DNA of 64,000 nucleotides from Rapidithrix thailandica (GTDB taxonomy: Bacteria > Bacteroidota > Bacteroidia > Cytophagales > Flammeovirgaceae). The position numbers were made by a program, and so were the translations under genes. The stretch spans positions 434,001 through 498,000 of the forward strand of contig NZ_JBDKWZ010000002.1 in assembly GCF_039710355.1 (NCBI RefSeq). Reading direction: 5' to 3'. The notes under the pieces are model-generated. The model had not been told where the DNA came from. It made no database searches and saw only the letters and a list, made by a program, of their open reading frames with translations. Below, piece by piece: positions 1 to 9,656 of the stretch (within the stretch, counting starts at the first letter, position 1; every line of letters begins with the position of its first letter).

Positions 1-781
1 TCATAGGATGTTTGTTATTCAAGGCTACCAATTTTTCAGGGGCATTGATAATGGTGGCAGTGTATATGCCAATCACTTCATCGAACTGAAGGGAATTGGA
101 TGCCCTCCAAAAATCATTGTCCGTCAAAAAGAGTTGATAGACAGGTGTGAAAATTTCGATGGCTGTAGCCAAGTCCAAAAAATTCATCCATTTTCTCCGA
201 AAGTCCGGATACGTGATTTCCTCCAGGCTAATGGCCGAAAAGTCAGGCTGTTCGACCTTTTCCACTTTTAGTCCTTGCTCTTTGATGGCTTTGTTTAGGC
301 GAATTACAAAATTGAACAAGTTTAAATCGTGATCCAGAAAAAGATTGTCTTTCACAGCATGCAAATCCTTAGGTTTCAAAGGATTCATTGCCAGTTCCTG
401 CGCACCGTCAACATTATCTTTTACAAATTGCAAGATTTCCGAACCTAAAGTAAAATGCCGTAAAATCAAATAGTTGGCTTCCGGGGTAATCCAGTATTTC
501 ATACCCCAATATAAAAACCGGTGCAATAACTTAGGCGAACTCCACCGTCTGGGTGTAAACACCTTCAACAACTGGATCAGCATAATCGACAATCGGGCCG
601 TTACCCGCACGATTGGCAACAGAAACTGCCGTGTACCCAAGCCAGAATCATACAAAAAAGCGGCTTTGGCCTGTTCGTTAAAAGGAACACTCCGGTCAAA
701 GTACAAAGCTTGCCAGGGACTTGGGTCCTTGGGATCGTGTGCCAGCTTTTCGAAGTACTCAATTTTATCCTTAAAATCCAT
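1..781 (-). CDS. Uncharacterised protein, 3' part outside window
   Basis: An open frame starts at ATG 781-779 and runs without a stop off the left edge (260 codons visible). It begins MDFKDKIEYFEKLAHDPKDP. The protein looks soluble and mostly helical; residues ~60-90 contain a moderately hydrophobic stretch. I do not recognise the family. Its start lies one base after the stop of the ketosynthase fusion gene, so the two are almost certainly co-translated, and it is the third gene of the hydroxylase/ketosynthase operon. A role in the same lipid pathway is inference from position only. Confidence 0.7.
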   Translation of the reverse strand, partial: MDFKDKIEYFEKLAHDPKDPSPWQALYFDRSVPFNEQAKAAFLYDSGLGTRQFLLPIVRVTARLSIMLIQLLKVFTPRRWSSPKLLHRFLYWGMKYWITPEANYLILRHFTLGSEILQFVKDNVDGAQELAMNPLKPKDLHAVKDNLFLDHDLNLFNFVIRLNKAIKEQGLKVEKVEQPDFSAISLEEITYPDFRRKWMNFLDLATAIEIFTPVYQLFLTDNDFWRASNSLQFDEVIGIYTATIINAPEKLVALNNKHPM

Positions 782-782
782 A

Positions 783-2660
783 TTAATAGTTTCCTAATTC
801 ACTCAATTGCAAGGTATATAATCTCGCCACGGTTTTGGCTGTTTTTACCACTCTTTTGGCTACCTCCATGGTCAACAATTCCGAGTCAACGGCTTTCTCA
901 AAACGTTCAAAATGATTGTCATTGGCATCACTGCTTTCATGATAGATCAGAAAGGACACCTGATTGTCATCCAACTGCAATTGTTCTTTAATGGCCCTTC
1001 CCCACTTTCCAGCCAGGCGGTTACCCAGCCCTTCAATGATAAACATACCACCCAAGAGGTCAAACGGATTAGGAAGGCTGGCCCGGTAAAACATATATGC
1101 ACTCAATGCCTCACTTCCTATATTTTTCTCACCGTTGTACAAATCTTCTTTTTCACCTCCTAAATTAATATAGTTCTTCTCCAGAATCTGGTAGTCTCTG
1201 TGTTCGTCCCGGGAATGGGAAATAAAGGAAGAACGCACATCAAAAAATTCCATACTCACATTCGATGCCGCCCTCGCAATCCATTGGGAGCCGTCAATAA
1301 CTTGTTGACGCAAATTAAGTAAAAGCAGCTTATAATCGTCCACAGGCAACACTCCCCGGTTGATTTTGTCGACAATGGGCACTTTGTTCAGACCGGTTTC
1401 AAAATCCACCCACACTTTGGTCAACTCTCTCACCAACCACTCTTGCACTTGCCCTCCTGAAGCGCGGATTTCGGGAGGATTCACTTCGGTAAAGTAGGTT
1501 TTTTGCATTGGCCTAACCGCTTTATTTTTCACTACCTCCAACAACATAAAGGTAGTCAGGAAGCGACCGCTTTCCGGCACCATACACAGCACCTGTTCTC
1601 CATGTTTTAATTCTTTTTCATTCAACAGTTCTTCGAGCATAATATAAATCGAGGCGGAACCGGTATTGCCTTTTTCATAGAGGTTGGTAAACCACTTCTC
1701 CTCCGGGATCATTGCCCCTCCTTTCTCCAGCAAATCGAGAATGGGTTGTTTAAAATAATGAGAGGAATAATGACATAAAAAATGATCGATGCAGCCGGGC
1801 CGGACTTTGTTTTCATCTATTAATTCAAAGAAACGCTGTACCCCTAACTTCACAATATTATCGACCAACTTGATATCTTGTTTTAAATTGATAGCTCCAT
1901 CGTGATCGGCTTCCGAAAAATCCGAATAATCCAACCAAGATTTTGATGCCCCTTCTTTGGACTTGTTTACACCCGCATACATACACACATCAAACAAATG
2001 TGCATAAGATCGAATATCGATCCATTTGATTTTCAAGCTTGTTCCTTTGGGTAACGGAGAAGGCTGTACGAGTAAAGCGCCACTCCCATCCGAAAGCATC
2101 CATCGCAGAAAGTCCGTATCCAAAGGCAAGCCGCCGTTTTCATTCGTTATCCCCTGTTTTTCAAAGCGTTGCTTTTTAAACATACGGCTGGCAAATTCAC
2201 CGGCACAAGCCACTGCATTTTGATGCTCCCCCGAAAGAATATTCAACCAGGCATTTTTCAAGGCCATCATCCCACTGCCACAGACCCCATGCAAAGAGGC
2301 GATTTCACATCGTTCAAGTCCTGAGGCAGCATGTACCATACTGGCAAATCCGGGTACAGGGAGATCTCCCTGTGTAGTGGCTGCCGCCAGGTAACCAATA
2401 TCTTTTTTTGTGAGGTTGGTATGTTTCAAACAATCTTCAATAGCTTTAGCAGCCATTTCGCTCAAGGTGTATTGAGCTTTTTGTTCTTTGTCCAGCGCAT
2501 AGTAGCGGGTTGTGATTCCGTTTTGCTTGAGCATTCGCTCTTTGGTCCGGGAAGGACGTTGATGGATACATCCGAGATAGTCTTCAATTTCTTCGTTTGA
2601 GACTGGCTTTCCGGGCAAAAATTTCCCGGCAGCCGTAATATAGGCGTTAAGCTCGTTCAT
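783..2660 (-). CDS. Ketosynthase III fused to heme-oxygenase-like domain
   Basis: 625 residues. Residues 1-380 are a FabH/KAS III-type thiolase fold with the full triad: Cys127 (GVCGSG), His297 (HFLCHYSSH) and Asn332 (YEKGNTGSAS). The first 60 residues (PVSNEEIEDYLG, NGITTRYYALDK) resemble the StlD/DarB ketosynthases of dialkylresorcinol and stilbene synthesis, from memory. Residues ~385-625 look like a heme-oxygenase-like/iron-containing redox (HDO) domain; possible metal ligands are His482, His487, Glu543, His574, Asp578 and His583. A normal FabH is about 320-370 residues, so the extra domain is a real extension. It overlaps the hydroxylase gene by 14 bp and abuts the next gene. The HDO assignment is less certain than the ketosynthase part; product and substrate are unknown. 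Confidence 0.82.
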   Translation of the reverse strand: MNELNAYITAAGKFLPGKPVSNEEIEDYLGCIHQRPSRTKERMLKQNGITTRYYALDKEQKAQYTLSEMAAKAIEDCLKHTNLTKKDIGYLAAATTQGDLPVPGFASMVHAASGLERCEIASLHGVCGSGMMALKNAWLNILSGEHQNAVACAGEFASRMFKKQRFEKQGITNENGGLPLDTDFLRWMLSDGSGALLVQPSPLPKGTSLKIKWIDIRSYAHLFDVCMYAGVNKSKEGASKSWLDYSDFSEADHDGAINLKQDIKLVDNIVKLGVQRFFELIDENKVRPGCIDHFLCHYSSHYFKQPILDLLEKGGAMIPEEKWFTNLYEKGNTGSASIYIMLEELLNEKELKHGEQVLCMVPESGRFLTTFMLLEVVKNKAVRPMQKTYFTEVNPPEIRASGGQVQEWLVRELTKVWVDFETGLNKVPIVDKINRGVLPVDDYKLLLLNLRQQVIDGSQWIARAASNVSMEFFDVRSSFISHSRDEHRDYQILEKNYINLGGEKEDLYNGEKNIGSEALSAYMFYRASLPNPFDLLGGMFIIEGLGNRLAGKWGRAIKEQLQLDDNQVSFLIYHESSDANDNHFERFEKAVDSELLTMEVAKRVVKTAKTVARLYTLQLSELGNY

Positions 2661-3384
2661 TCTTTAAATTCGTATTAAAGAGTTTATCAAAAATCTGTAA
2701 AAAAAAGCCATAATTTCCTCGTACTTTCTGATGGTGCAAACTATGGCGATGGCAAAAGCCCAACCAGTGTTGTGATGATTTTCCTGCAGCCAAATCGTGG
2801 TTCCAATGTCCCAATACATTTAACAAAATGCTCATTACCGGTAATAAAAGTAAAGCCAAATAATGAAACGGGTAAAGCAACATGGGCAGGTAAATAACAC
2901 TTCCTAAAAGTACAGCTTCAAACCAATGAAAACTATACGTAGAAAACTCTGTAGGTGTTGTAGACTGATGATGCAGGTAGTGAACTTTTTTGAAAAACCA
3001 GCGGTGATGTAGCAAGTAATGAGAAAGGTAAAAGTGCAACTCATTCCACAAAAACAAAATTGAAACTTGTAAACACAATGCCCAAATACTTGCCTGCTCA
3101 GAAATATGAATATACCCCTGAGTATAAGCCCATTGCACAGGGATACCTTCCAACGCAAATACAGTAACAGAAAGCAAAGAGATCTTGATTTCTTTCTTTA
3201 CTTGTTGAGAATAATTTCGATAAGGTGATATGGCCGCAAGTTTGAATTTTTTCTTAAGCAACAAGCCTAAAAATGCACCACCAAAATAGAGAAAAGTAAA
3301 AAACAAAAAGCCTCCCAAAAAAGTAATCCACCATGTACTGAATATAAACTGTACAATTTCCATAGGTATTTTAGCTTTATACAT
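2647..3384 (-). CDS. Fatty acid hydroxylase / sterol desaturase family
   Basis: 245 residues, integral membrane. The clustered His motifs of the superfamily are all visible: HFYLSHYLLHH (His117-127), HYLHH (135-139), GHWNH (192-196) and HRHSLHHQ (212-219). These bind a di-iron centre that hydroxylates or desaturates a lipid. Hydrophobic segments lie near residues 11-43, 98-115 and 158-192. The start ATG at 3384 follows a GGAAGA-like stretch; Met8 is a possible alternative. It is the first gene of an operon and its end overlaps the ketosynthase start by 14 bp, so the lipid made or extended there is a plausible substrate (inference). Confidence 0.85.
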   Translation of the reverse strand: MYKAKIPMEIVQFIFSTWWITFLGGFLFFTFLYFGGAFLGLLLKKKFKLAAISPYRNYSQQVKKEIKISLLSVTVFALEGIPVQWAYTQGYIHISEQASIWALCLQVSILFLWNELHFYLSHYLLHHRWFFKKVHYLHHQSTTPTEFSTYSFHWFEAVLLGSVIYLPMLLYPFHYLALLLLPVMSILLNVLGHWNHDLAAGKSSQHWLGFCHRHSLHHQKVRGNYGFFLQIFDKLFNTNLKNERA

Positions 3385-3601
3385 TCATTTCTTCCCGGGT
3401 CAACCTCTTTTCCAAAGGTAATCCTTCTTGCAATGACTCCGGTCCCCATGATATATGAAAAATAAAAATCACTGGATATAGTGATACAAATATTCTATTC
3501 CGGAACAAAGTATCAGCTTAAAATCGATAGGTTTGCCCAGACTTACAACGTAACAAATGTCAATAGCAACATACTACGGTTACCTTGCTATAAAATAGCC
3601 T

Positions 3602-4867
3602 TTACAAACGTTCGGCAAAATCAACTAAAAGACGAAATGCATCTCGAAACTCAGTATAGGGCAGTGGTTTCTGATCCTGTATATCATGATAATGTTCCCA
3701 GTCGCCCATCAGGTAAATAAAAAAAGCGGGAACTCCCTTTTCCGAAAAGAAATAATGATCGGAGTTAGCGGCTTTTCCCCGGCTCTTGATTTCCGTTATG
3801 TAATTGTTCTCTTTATTAATTTCGGTCAATAAGGCAAAGGCTTCTTTAAATACCGAACCGTTGACAACCGTAGCCCCTTTCTCTCCGGTACCGAAAAGGT
3901 CCAGGTTAAGCAGAAACTTAATTTTTTTCAAAGGGAAGAAGGTGTTTTCCGTATAAAACTTAGATCCGATTAACCCTGCTTCCTCTCCCCCAAATGCCAT
4001 AAAGGCGACAGAGTATTCCGGGGGATTTTTTGAAAAGTAATTCGCCAGTTCGATTAACATGGCCACCCCACTGGCATTGTCATTAGCACCTGGAAAATAT
4101 ACCTCTTCTCCAATCCCTCCCAAGTGGTCGTAATGTGCGGTGAATACGACAAAGCTATCCGGCTGGGCAGTCCCTCTGATATACCCGATCACATTCTGTG
4201 AAGGATACCCATAAATCAGTTCGGCCATTACATCGATTTTAACTTTTTTGATGTCTTTAGGGAAAAGCGCTTTCTTCAGTATGATTCGGGGAAGTGGCAA
4301 TTGAAATTGTGCCAGGGTTTGCGTAAGTTTATCTGCCAATAAAATGATGGCTTGGGCAGAATAAATTTTGCTCTGCTGCTCTTTGGTTAATTTGAAAATC
4401 TCCTGATCCAATTTTTGATCATAAACCAATATCGTTTCGGATAAATCCCTTGAAGCGAAATCTTCCTTCGTCACCCAATGCAAGTCCTCAAAATAAAAAA
4501 CATCTCCCTTTAATTTTCCGGCACCACTCATTCCGTCTAAAATATACTCCGAACCCAGCTTCATGGTTTTATTATTGATTTTTAATACGGACTCTTCAGG
4601 AAAAGTATTAATACTCATCATAAACTCTTGAAAATACCCCTTGAGTGAAAAGGCCAACAAACCTGCATATTGGTAATGGTTCCGGATATATTGGGCCGCT
4701 CGTTTATCTCCGTTTTTCAAATAGCCACGGCCAAACATGTAGGGAGAACACAAGGAATCTGTCACTTCCCGTACGCGATTCATATTCTGAGAGCTCAATG
4801 GTAAATTGAATAAGAAAATGAACACTCCAATCAATACCAGGTGAATAAAATTTTGTACTTTTTGCAT
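3602..4867 (-). CDS. M28-family zinc metallopeptidase, secreted
   Basis: 421 residues with an N-terminal signal peptide (hydrophobic 7-24, ending near SSQ). The peptidase M28 metal ligands are in order: His245 and Asp247 in HYDH, Asp263 in GANDNASG, catalytic Glu295 and metal ligand Glu296 in GGEEAG, Asp323 in NLDLFG and His371 in SDHYFF. Such enzymes are aminopeptidases acting in the periplasm or outside. Residues 105-225 are consistent with an inserted PA-like subdomain. It is a lone gene. The exact substrate cannot be read from sequence. Confidence 0.9.
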   Translation of the reverse strand: MQKVQNFIHLVLIGVFIFLFNLPLSSQNMNRVREVTDSLCSPYMFGRGYLKNGDKRAAQYIRNHYQYAGLLAFSLKGYFQEFMMSINTFPEESVLKINNKTMKLGSEYILDGMSGAGKLKGDVFYFEDLHWVTKEDFASRDLSETILVYDQKLDQEIFKLTKEQQSKIYSAQAIILLADKLTQTLAQFQLPLPRIILKKALFPKDIKKVKIDVMAELIYGYPSQNVIGYIRGTAQPDSFVVFTAHYDHLGGIGEEVYFPGANDNASGVAMLIELANYFSKNPPEYSVAFMAFGGEEAGLIGSKFYTENTFFPLKKIKFLLNLDLFGTGEKGATVVNGSVFKEAFALLTEINKENNYITEIKSRGKAANSDHYFFSEKGVPAFFIYLMGDWEHYHDIQDQKPLPYTEFRDAFRLLVDFAERL

Positions 4868-5316
4868 GTGGTAAATGTTAATTTTGTTTGTATCTACTTT
4901 TTTAGAAAATGAAGTGGTTTAAACGTATAGTTTTTGACCGAACATGGAATCAAAACCGGCTCATCAGGGCACTTTTTGAAGAGAATAGCCAAAGCTATTG
5001 TTGAAAAAAGTAACACAGAGGAGGCATGTTTGAAACATTTTTCAGGAAAAAGAAAAAGGTTAATTCACTTCAATTAATCTAAACATTATTTTGAAGTGAA
5101 ATAAGCTGTAATTTATCAGTATATCGCCTGATAGAGATATTCTAATTTTCAGAAATTTCCTTCATATTACCAAGAAAAAACCCGCCTTTTCAAATTTTCA
5201 TTCCTGTTACATAAGGATCAAACCCAAGTATTAACACAAAGCAATTCTTCCTGTAAAGATAAAAAACAGAAGCCCCTTCTCATTTGTTAAGATAATAGAA
5301 CTAAACAACAAACATT
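4868..5316. other. Intergenic region holding repeat copy 1
   Basis: Divergent spacer between the M28 peptidase start and the DUF6146 lipoprotein start. It holds the 161-bp repeat at 4911-5071. The remaining ~240 bp up to 5316 are AT-rich; I see no tRNA, no clear TAnnTTTG box and no hairpin terminator there. Confidence 0.6.
4911..5071 (+). repeat. MITE-like dispersed repeat, copy 1 of 3
   Basis: 161-bp element starting GAAGTGGTTTAA and ending TTAATTCACTTC, an imperfect terminal inverted repeat (GAAGTG exact). It is flanked by AAT on both sides (4908-4910, 5072-5074), as expected for a 3-bp target duplication. Copies are at 48722-48882 (same orientation, about nine differences) and 32377-32538 (inverted, more diverged). 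From TTG 4934 a 47-residue frame runs to TAA 5075; the same frame is open in all copies, so the element may be the ends of a larger insertion sequence fused together. Confidence 0.75.
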
Positions 5317-5715
5317 ATGAAACGATTAACTTTATGGGTTTTCCTCTTGCTATTTGTAACCGGTTGTGCTTTTCAGGCCACTCCCAAAAGAGACCGCAAC
5401 TTCTTGATCCAGTCACCGGAAGATAAGGAAGAGTATGAACTCATCATTATAGACCCGGGCTTTGATACTTGGTTTCATACCAATGCCAAACCCATTAGTT
5501 ATTATTCTAAAAACTATTATGAAACGAAAAACCGGCTCTATGTAAACGCTTGGAACGGCTTGCATCATCAGTACAAAGGCCGAGGCCCATTTGAAAATTA
5601 TATCCAATATGATCAGTCCATTGATTATGGCATTGAGTTAAATTACCAATTGTTTTGGTATTTCAAATATGTAGAAGCAACGGTAGGTAAGCGGTATAAC
5701 TTCCAGCCTTTATAG
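5317..5715 (+). CDS. DUF6146 family lipoprotein
   Basis: 132 residues. The N-terminus MKRLTLWVFLLLFVTGCAF is a lipoprotein signal with lipobox Cys17. The body carries the family pattern YELIIIDPGFDTWF, then KPISYYS, YYETKNRLYVNAWN and DYGIELNYQLFWYFKYVE, which I recognise as DUF6146, a small Bacteroidota family of unknown function. It is single, with its own terminator at 5732-5769. No function is assigned. Confidence 0.8.
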   Translation: MKRLTLWVFLLLFVTGCAFQATPKRDRNFLIQSPEDKEEYELIIIDPGFDTWFHTNAKPISYYSKNYYETKNRLYVNAWNGLHHQYKGRGPFENYIQYDQSIDYGIELNYQLFWYFKYVEATVGKRYNFQPL

Positions 5716-5731
5716 GATATATTTAAACGGC

Positions 5732-5769
5732 AACAAGGCGGGTAGTAAATGACCCGCCTTGTTTATTTT
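5732..5769 (+). terminator. Rho-independent terminator of DUF6146 gene
   Basis: AACAAGGCGGGT (5732-5743) pairs perfectly with ACCCGCCTTGTT (5752-5763) over an 8-nt loop, followed by a T-rich run. It lies between convergent genes and could serve both. Confidence 0.8.
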
Positions 5770-5817
5770 TCAGCATTTTTGTTCTCAGTTATTCTGATAT
5801 TTGCTCTATATCCATTC

Positions 5818-7251
5818 TCAAGCCAATACTTTGGCCGGTTTTTTCAGCAAAAGCCTCAAACCTAATAAAGCAACCATAAAATTACCTAAGGCAAAGAAAG
5901 ACATAATACTGTCACGGACAGTTTTTCCTGCAATATCGAGGAAGTGATATTTATGAAAATAGGCAAAGATAAAACCTGAGAGGGCCTTGCCATCGGTCAC
6001 TTTAGCCGCAAGTTTACCCGAACGGGTTTCCACATAGAGTCGTTCATGATTCTCCGTATCAAACTGTACTTTATACACCGGAAGCCGCTTATTGATAAAA
6101 CCATATTCCCCACCAAACTTACGAATCAACTCTACGGAAACCACTTCTTCCGGATTCCGCTCACTGTATTGGCAAGCCAAATCAATCGCATATTTTTTAT
6201 CTCCCTCCTCCAACATTTGACTTGTCTGCAAATCCTGGTATTGGCATTCGGTACTTTTTCCCGAACACAAAAAGGTTTGTAAATAATTGCGGCCGCTCAT
6301 GTTTACCAAAGAGAGATTATTTAACGTAGCCGGAGCATTTTGCAAATAGCTCAGGAGGGAAAAGTGAAATTGCGCAGTGGTATAGACCACTTCGTTATGA
6401 TAGGTCTCCCGTAGGTTAGGTTGGAATTTAGGCAACAAATGGAAAATCGCACTCGTAGCAAAAGACAGAAGAGCGAATGAGACCGTAATTCCCAGATTTC
6501 TATGCCATTTTCGCACCGGTGCAACTCTTTGGTTTCGTTTAGGACTTTGAAGTGTTTTCCACATTGCGGTATACACATAGATACCGCTTCCGGCTGCAAA
6601 AAACGCGATAAGAGCAAAAAGCAATATTACTGAAATGCGCAACAAATGGGAGTGATTCAGAAAACTCCAACTGTGGGCATTCCGGAAAAATGCCTGCCAC
6701 CCAAGCCGGGCATGGTTGACACTATGCCCTAAGCGCTCCGAAGAGGGGTCTACATACAAACTCAAGCCATCGGCCCGGTCAAAGCTAACTTTATAAACAG
6801 GAAGCAGCCGGGAAATTTCTATATACTCCTCATCAAACCGGGCTACTAATTCCACTGTTGAGATTTCACCGGCATCTGCACCTGCAAATTGTCGGGCGAG
6901 TTGGCTAGCGTACAACTTATCTCCATTCTCCAGGATTTTTCCGTTTCCGGCATGGAAATACCGTAATTCCTGTTGAGTGGGCAGTTTGACTTGATAATAC
7001 ACTTGATGACCCAAACTTACAAACCGGAAGTTGACAAACTCCCTGATTTGATAACCTTGAAGAATACTATCCAGCTCCATCTGCACTTGTGATTTGTCCA
7101 AGGGTTTTGCAGGTATATAACTCCGGGCGATCCCGGGTTTAAAGTTTGACATTAGTGGGTGCATCACTCCGCTTAATGTCCAGAATAATATGGGAAACAA
7201 AGCCAGTATACTTAATTGACGATGCCAACGGTATATATTTCTTTTTAACAT
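5818..7251 (-). CDS. PepSY domain membrane protein with two PepSY repeats
   Basis: 477 residues. Four hydrophobic segments: ~14-35 (after RWHRQLSILALFP), ~205-230, ~255-275 (after RKWHRNLGI) and ~450-470. Between them lie two homologous periplasmic modules: GDKLYASQLARQF to LLPVYKVSFD, and GDKKYAIDLACQYS to RLPVYKVQFD. The RWHR and RKWHR starts of segments 1 and 3 show the protein is an internal duplication. PepSY-associated membrane proteins sit beside iron/siderophore receptors and often act as ferric reductases. It is the last gene after the TonB receptor on the same strand, 101 bp away. Confidence 0.85.
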   Translation of the reverse strand: MLKRNIYRWHRQLSILALFPILFWTLSGVMHPLMSNFKPGIARSYIPAKPLDKSQVQMELDSILQGYQIREFVNFRFVSLGHQVYYQVKLPTQQELRYFHAGNGKILENGDKLYASQLARQFAGADAGEISTVELVARFDEEYIEISRLLPVYKVSFDRADGLSLYVDPSSERLGHSVNHARLGWQAFFRNAHSWSFLNHSHLLRISVILLFALIAFFAAGSGIYVYTAMWKTLQSPKRNQRVAPVRKWHRNLGITVSFALLSFATSAIFHLLPKFQPNLRETYHNEVVYTTAQFHFSLLSYLQNAPATLNNLSLVNMSGRNYLQTFLCSGKSTECQYQDLQTSQMLEEGDKKYAIDLACQYSERNPEEVVSVELIRKFGGEYGFINKRLPVYKVQFDTENHERLYVETRSGKLAAKVTDGKALSGFIFAYFHKYHFLDIAGKTVRDSIMSFFALGNFMVALLGLRLLLKKPAKVLA

Positions 7252-7352
7252 TTGAATTTCTATTTCGGGCTATTACAAGTCCATCTACGAATTTTACAGA
7301 ACCGTAATTAGCAGATTTTGATTAACATTCTAAAAAGATCAGAATCAAGTTT

Positions 7353-9656
7353 TTACAAGGAGTTATTTTTTGAATGAAACTTATATCCAACTCCCCATTG
7401 AAATGTAAGTGGTGCTCCTACCGAATAGGATTTGCCCCAGGCCGATTTGGAAACCCGGGTTGCATAGCGCTCATCTGTTAGGTTCATGATATGTAACCAG
7501 GCTTCAAACTGACGAAGCGAATACCCCATACGAAGGTTTAGTAGTTGATACCCCTCATAACGTTCAGTATTGGCAGCATCCATAAAATATTCGTCCACAT
7601 ATTGCCATTCCAACGAGGCATTGAATCCTTTGATAAAGCCTGGGCGGTAAGCCAACTCGGCATTCCCGATAAATGAAGGGGCACCTTGCATTTCGTGATC
7701 ATCATAATTGACTTCTCCGTTGTTAAATTGTATATACCGGTGCATCACATTGGTGCCACTAAGTCGAAATTCCACTGCTTTTACCGGGTATAGCTTCAAG
7801 GTGTATTCAAGTCCTTGATGAAGTGTCTTACCCGCGTTTTTATTCCGGTAAGAGCCATCCTCTTGTTGCATGGAAATGATTTCATCGGTTCCGTCCATCC
7901 GGTACAAGCTGATGTCAAGATAGCCTCGATTGGAAGGCAAACTCATCCAACCGCCAATTTCATAATTATAATAGGTAGAGGGGTTTAAGGTAGGTACGGA
8001 TTCCCCACGGTACATTTCGGAAACCTGAGGAGGCACAAAGCCCCAACTGTAATTTCCATACGCTCCGAATCCCTTGCCCAAATCATAGGTCAGCCCTACT
8101 TTAGGGGTTATCGCTTCAAAGTGATTTACCGCATCCGGTGCTCCGGAAAATGCGTTGGATGACAAATGATTATCATAGTCATAGCGGAAGCGGTCATAGC
8201 GCAAAGCGGCCACGATTTGTAAACGTTTTGTGGGTTTGACCTCCAGTTGTACATAGGTCGCCAGATTCAATAAATCCGTATTGTACCGGGTTAAGAGAGA
8301 GTCCGTTCTGGTGTAATCTGTGTACCGCCCGTTTTCATCTCTTTCTACCTCAATGAATTTCGCCCGGTTTCCGGTAGGGCTCATATCTAAACTTAGGCCT
8401 GTTCTCAGGGTCGTTTTCAAAGAAGGCAACGCTTGATTATGCTGTATGAGCGCTCCATAGCTTTGAAAGCTACTTTCATTTATTTCTCCTGTAGCTTTCA
8501 AAGGGTTTGTCCAATTGTTCCGGATAAAATAACTGGGAATCTGTCCCAAGGTATTGTTGCGATAAACTACTCGTACCGAAGTATTACTTGTTGTATTCCA
8601 TTGATGATCCAACTTGACCTGCGTCCGGAAAAGTGTTAAGTCGCGTTCCGTAAAGGAGTGAAGGCTTTTAAACGCTTGCTCATAAAACGAAGTACTGTCT
8701 ACCGATCCTCCCATTTCCGAAAAGTAATCTATAAAAGTTGTCGTGGATTTCAGAGTAGTTTTCTCCCCCAAAGGATAATCCATCGTTGCCGTTAAAGCCA
8801 GTTTGTGAAAATCGCTATAATCCAGAAATCCTTCTTTACGCTGTGCATAATATCCCCCGATGTTAAGCCCTACTTTGCTGTTTGTAGTGGTACCGAATTT
8901 CATATCTGTCCTTAGGTAACCATAGGAATCCCCTTGAAAGGACACCTTTCCGGAAGTAGTTTTCGGAGGTCTTTGAGTAATAAAATTCATCGCCCCTCCA
9001 ATCGCCTCACTTCCATAAAGAGAAGAGGCCGGCCCCCGGATCACTTCAATGGTATGTAACATCGCCATGTTCATCTCCATCAAAGCATTGTGATTGAAAA
9101 TACCAGTAGGCCGGACGGGCAAACCGTCTTCCAGATAAAGGAACAGGCTCTTCATACTCATCGGTTGGCGCACACTCATTGCATGTTGCTCATTGCCAAG
9201 ATCAACCATCAACACTCCGGCAGTTTTATTGAGCACTTGTTCCAACGAAGTGGCTTTGGTTTCATCCAGAAGTTTTGTGGAAAGTGTCGAAATCGCTATT
9301 GGAGCATCCGTACGCAATTGAGCATCCCGGCTTGCAGATACTATCACCTGATTTAGCACCGTATGGGCCGGCTCCAAGCCAATTGATATATTCTCTGAAG
9401 TAATAGATACTGTTTGAGATACATACCCTACAAACGAAACCTGAAGATAGGCCTCACCTTCAGGGACAATTAATTCAAAGCGTCCTGTACGGTCCGTGGT
9501 ACACCCGGCTTTTGTAGAGGGAACTAAAATGGTAACACCAGTTAACATTTCCTGATTTTCAAGATCGTACACCTTTCCTTTTACACGTTGTTGTGCGTAC
9601 ATATTCGAAAGGAAAAACATCGACCCAAACAGTGATAGAAGTATTTTCAGTTTCAT
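7353..9656 (-). CDS. TonB-dependent outer-membrane receptor (metal/siderophore)
   Basis: 767 residues from ATG 9656; a GTG at 9689 would add 11 residues but the signal peptide MKLKILLSLFGSMFFLSNMYAQ fits the ATG. Order: signal peptide; carboxypeptidase-regulatory-like domain (GKVYDLENQEMLTGVTI to FVGYVSQTV); plug (IAISTLSTKLLDETKATSLEQ to EVIRGPASSLYGSEAIGGAMNF); then a beta barrel ending in an aromatic-rich strand (FQWGVGYKFH). The plug stretch with PTGIFNHNALMEMNMAML is typical of Bacteroidota siderophore/metal receptors. With the PepSY gene downstream, iron uptake is the likeliest role; copper is an alternative. Confidence 0.9.
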   Translation of the reverse strand: MKLKILLSLFGSMFFLSNMYAQQRVKGKVYDLENQEMLTGVTILVPSTKAGCTTDRTGRFELIVPEGEAYLQVSFVGYVSQTVSITSENISIGLEPAHTVLNQVIVSASRDAQLRTDAPIAISTLSTKLLDETKATSLEQVLNKTAGVLMVDLGNEQHAMSVRQPMSMKSLFLYLEDGLPVRPTGIFNHNALMEMNMAMLHTIEVIRGPASSLYGSEAIGGAMNFITQRPPKTTSGKVSFQGDSYGYLRTDMKFGTTTNSKVGLNIGGYYAQRKEGFLDYSDFHKLALTATMDYPLGEKTTLKSTTTFIDYFSEMGGSVDSTSFYEQAFKSLHSFTERDLTLFRTQVKLDHQWNTTSNTSVRVVYRNNTLGQIPSYFIRNNWTNPLKATGEINESSFQSYGALIQHNQALPSLKTTLRTGLSLDMSPTGNRAKFIEVERDENGRYTDYTRTDSLLTRYNTDLLNLATYVQLEVKPTKRLQIVAALRYDRFRYDYDNHLSSNAFSGAPDAVNHFEAITPKVGLTYDLGKGFGAYGNYSWGFVPPQVSEMYRGESVPTLNPSTYYNYEIGGWMSLPSNRGYLDISLYRMDGTDEIISMQQEDGSYRNKNAGKTLHQGLEYTLKLYPVKAVEFRLSGTNVMHRYIQFNNGEVNYDDHEMQGAPSFIGNAELAYRPGFIKGFNASLEWQYVDEYFMDAANTERYEGYQLLNLRMGYSLRQFEAWLHIMNLTDERYATRVSKSAWGKSYSVGAPLTFQWGVGYKFHSKNNSL

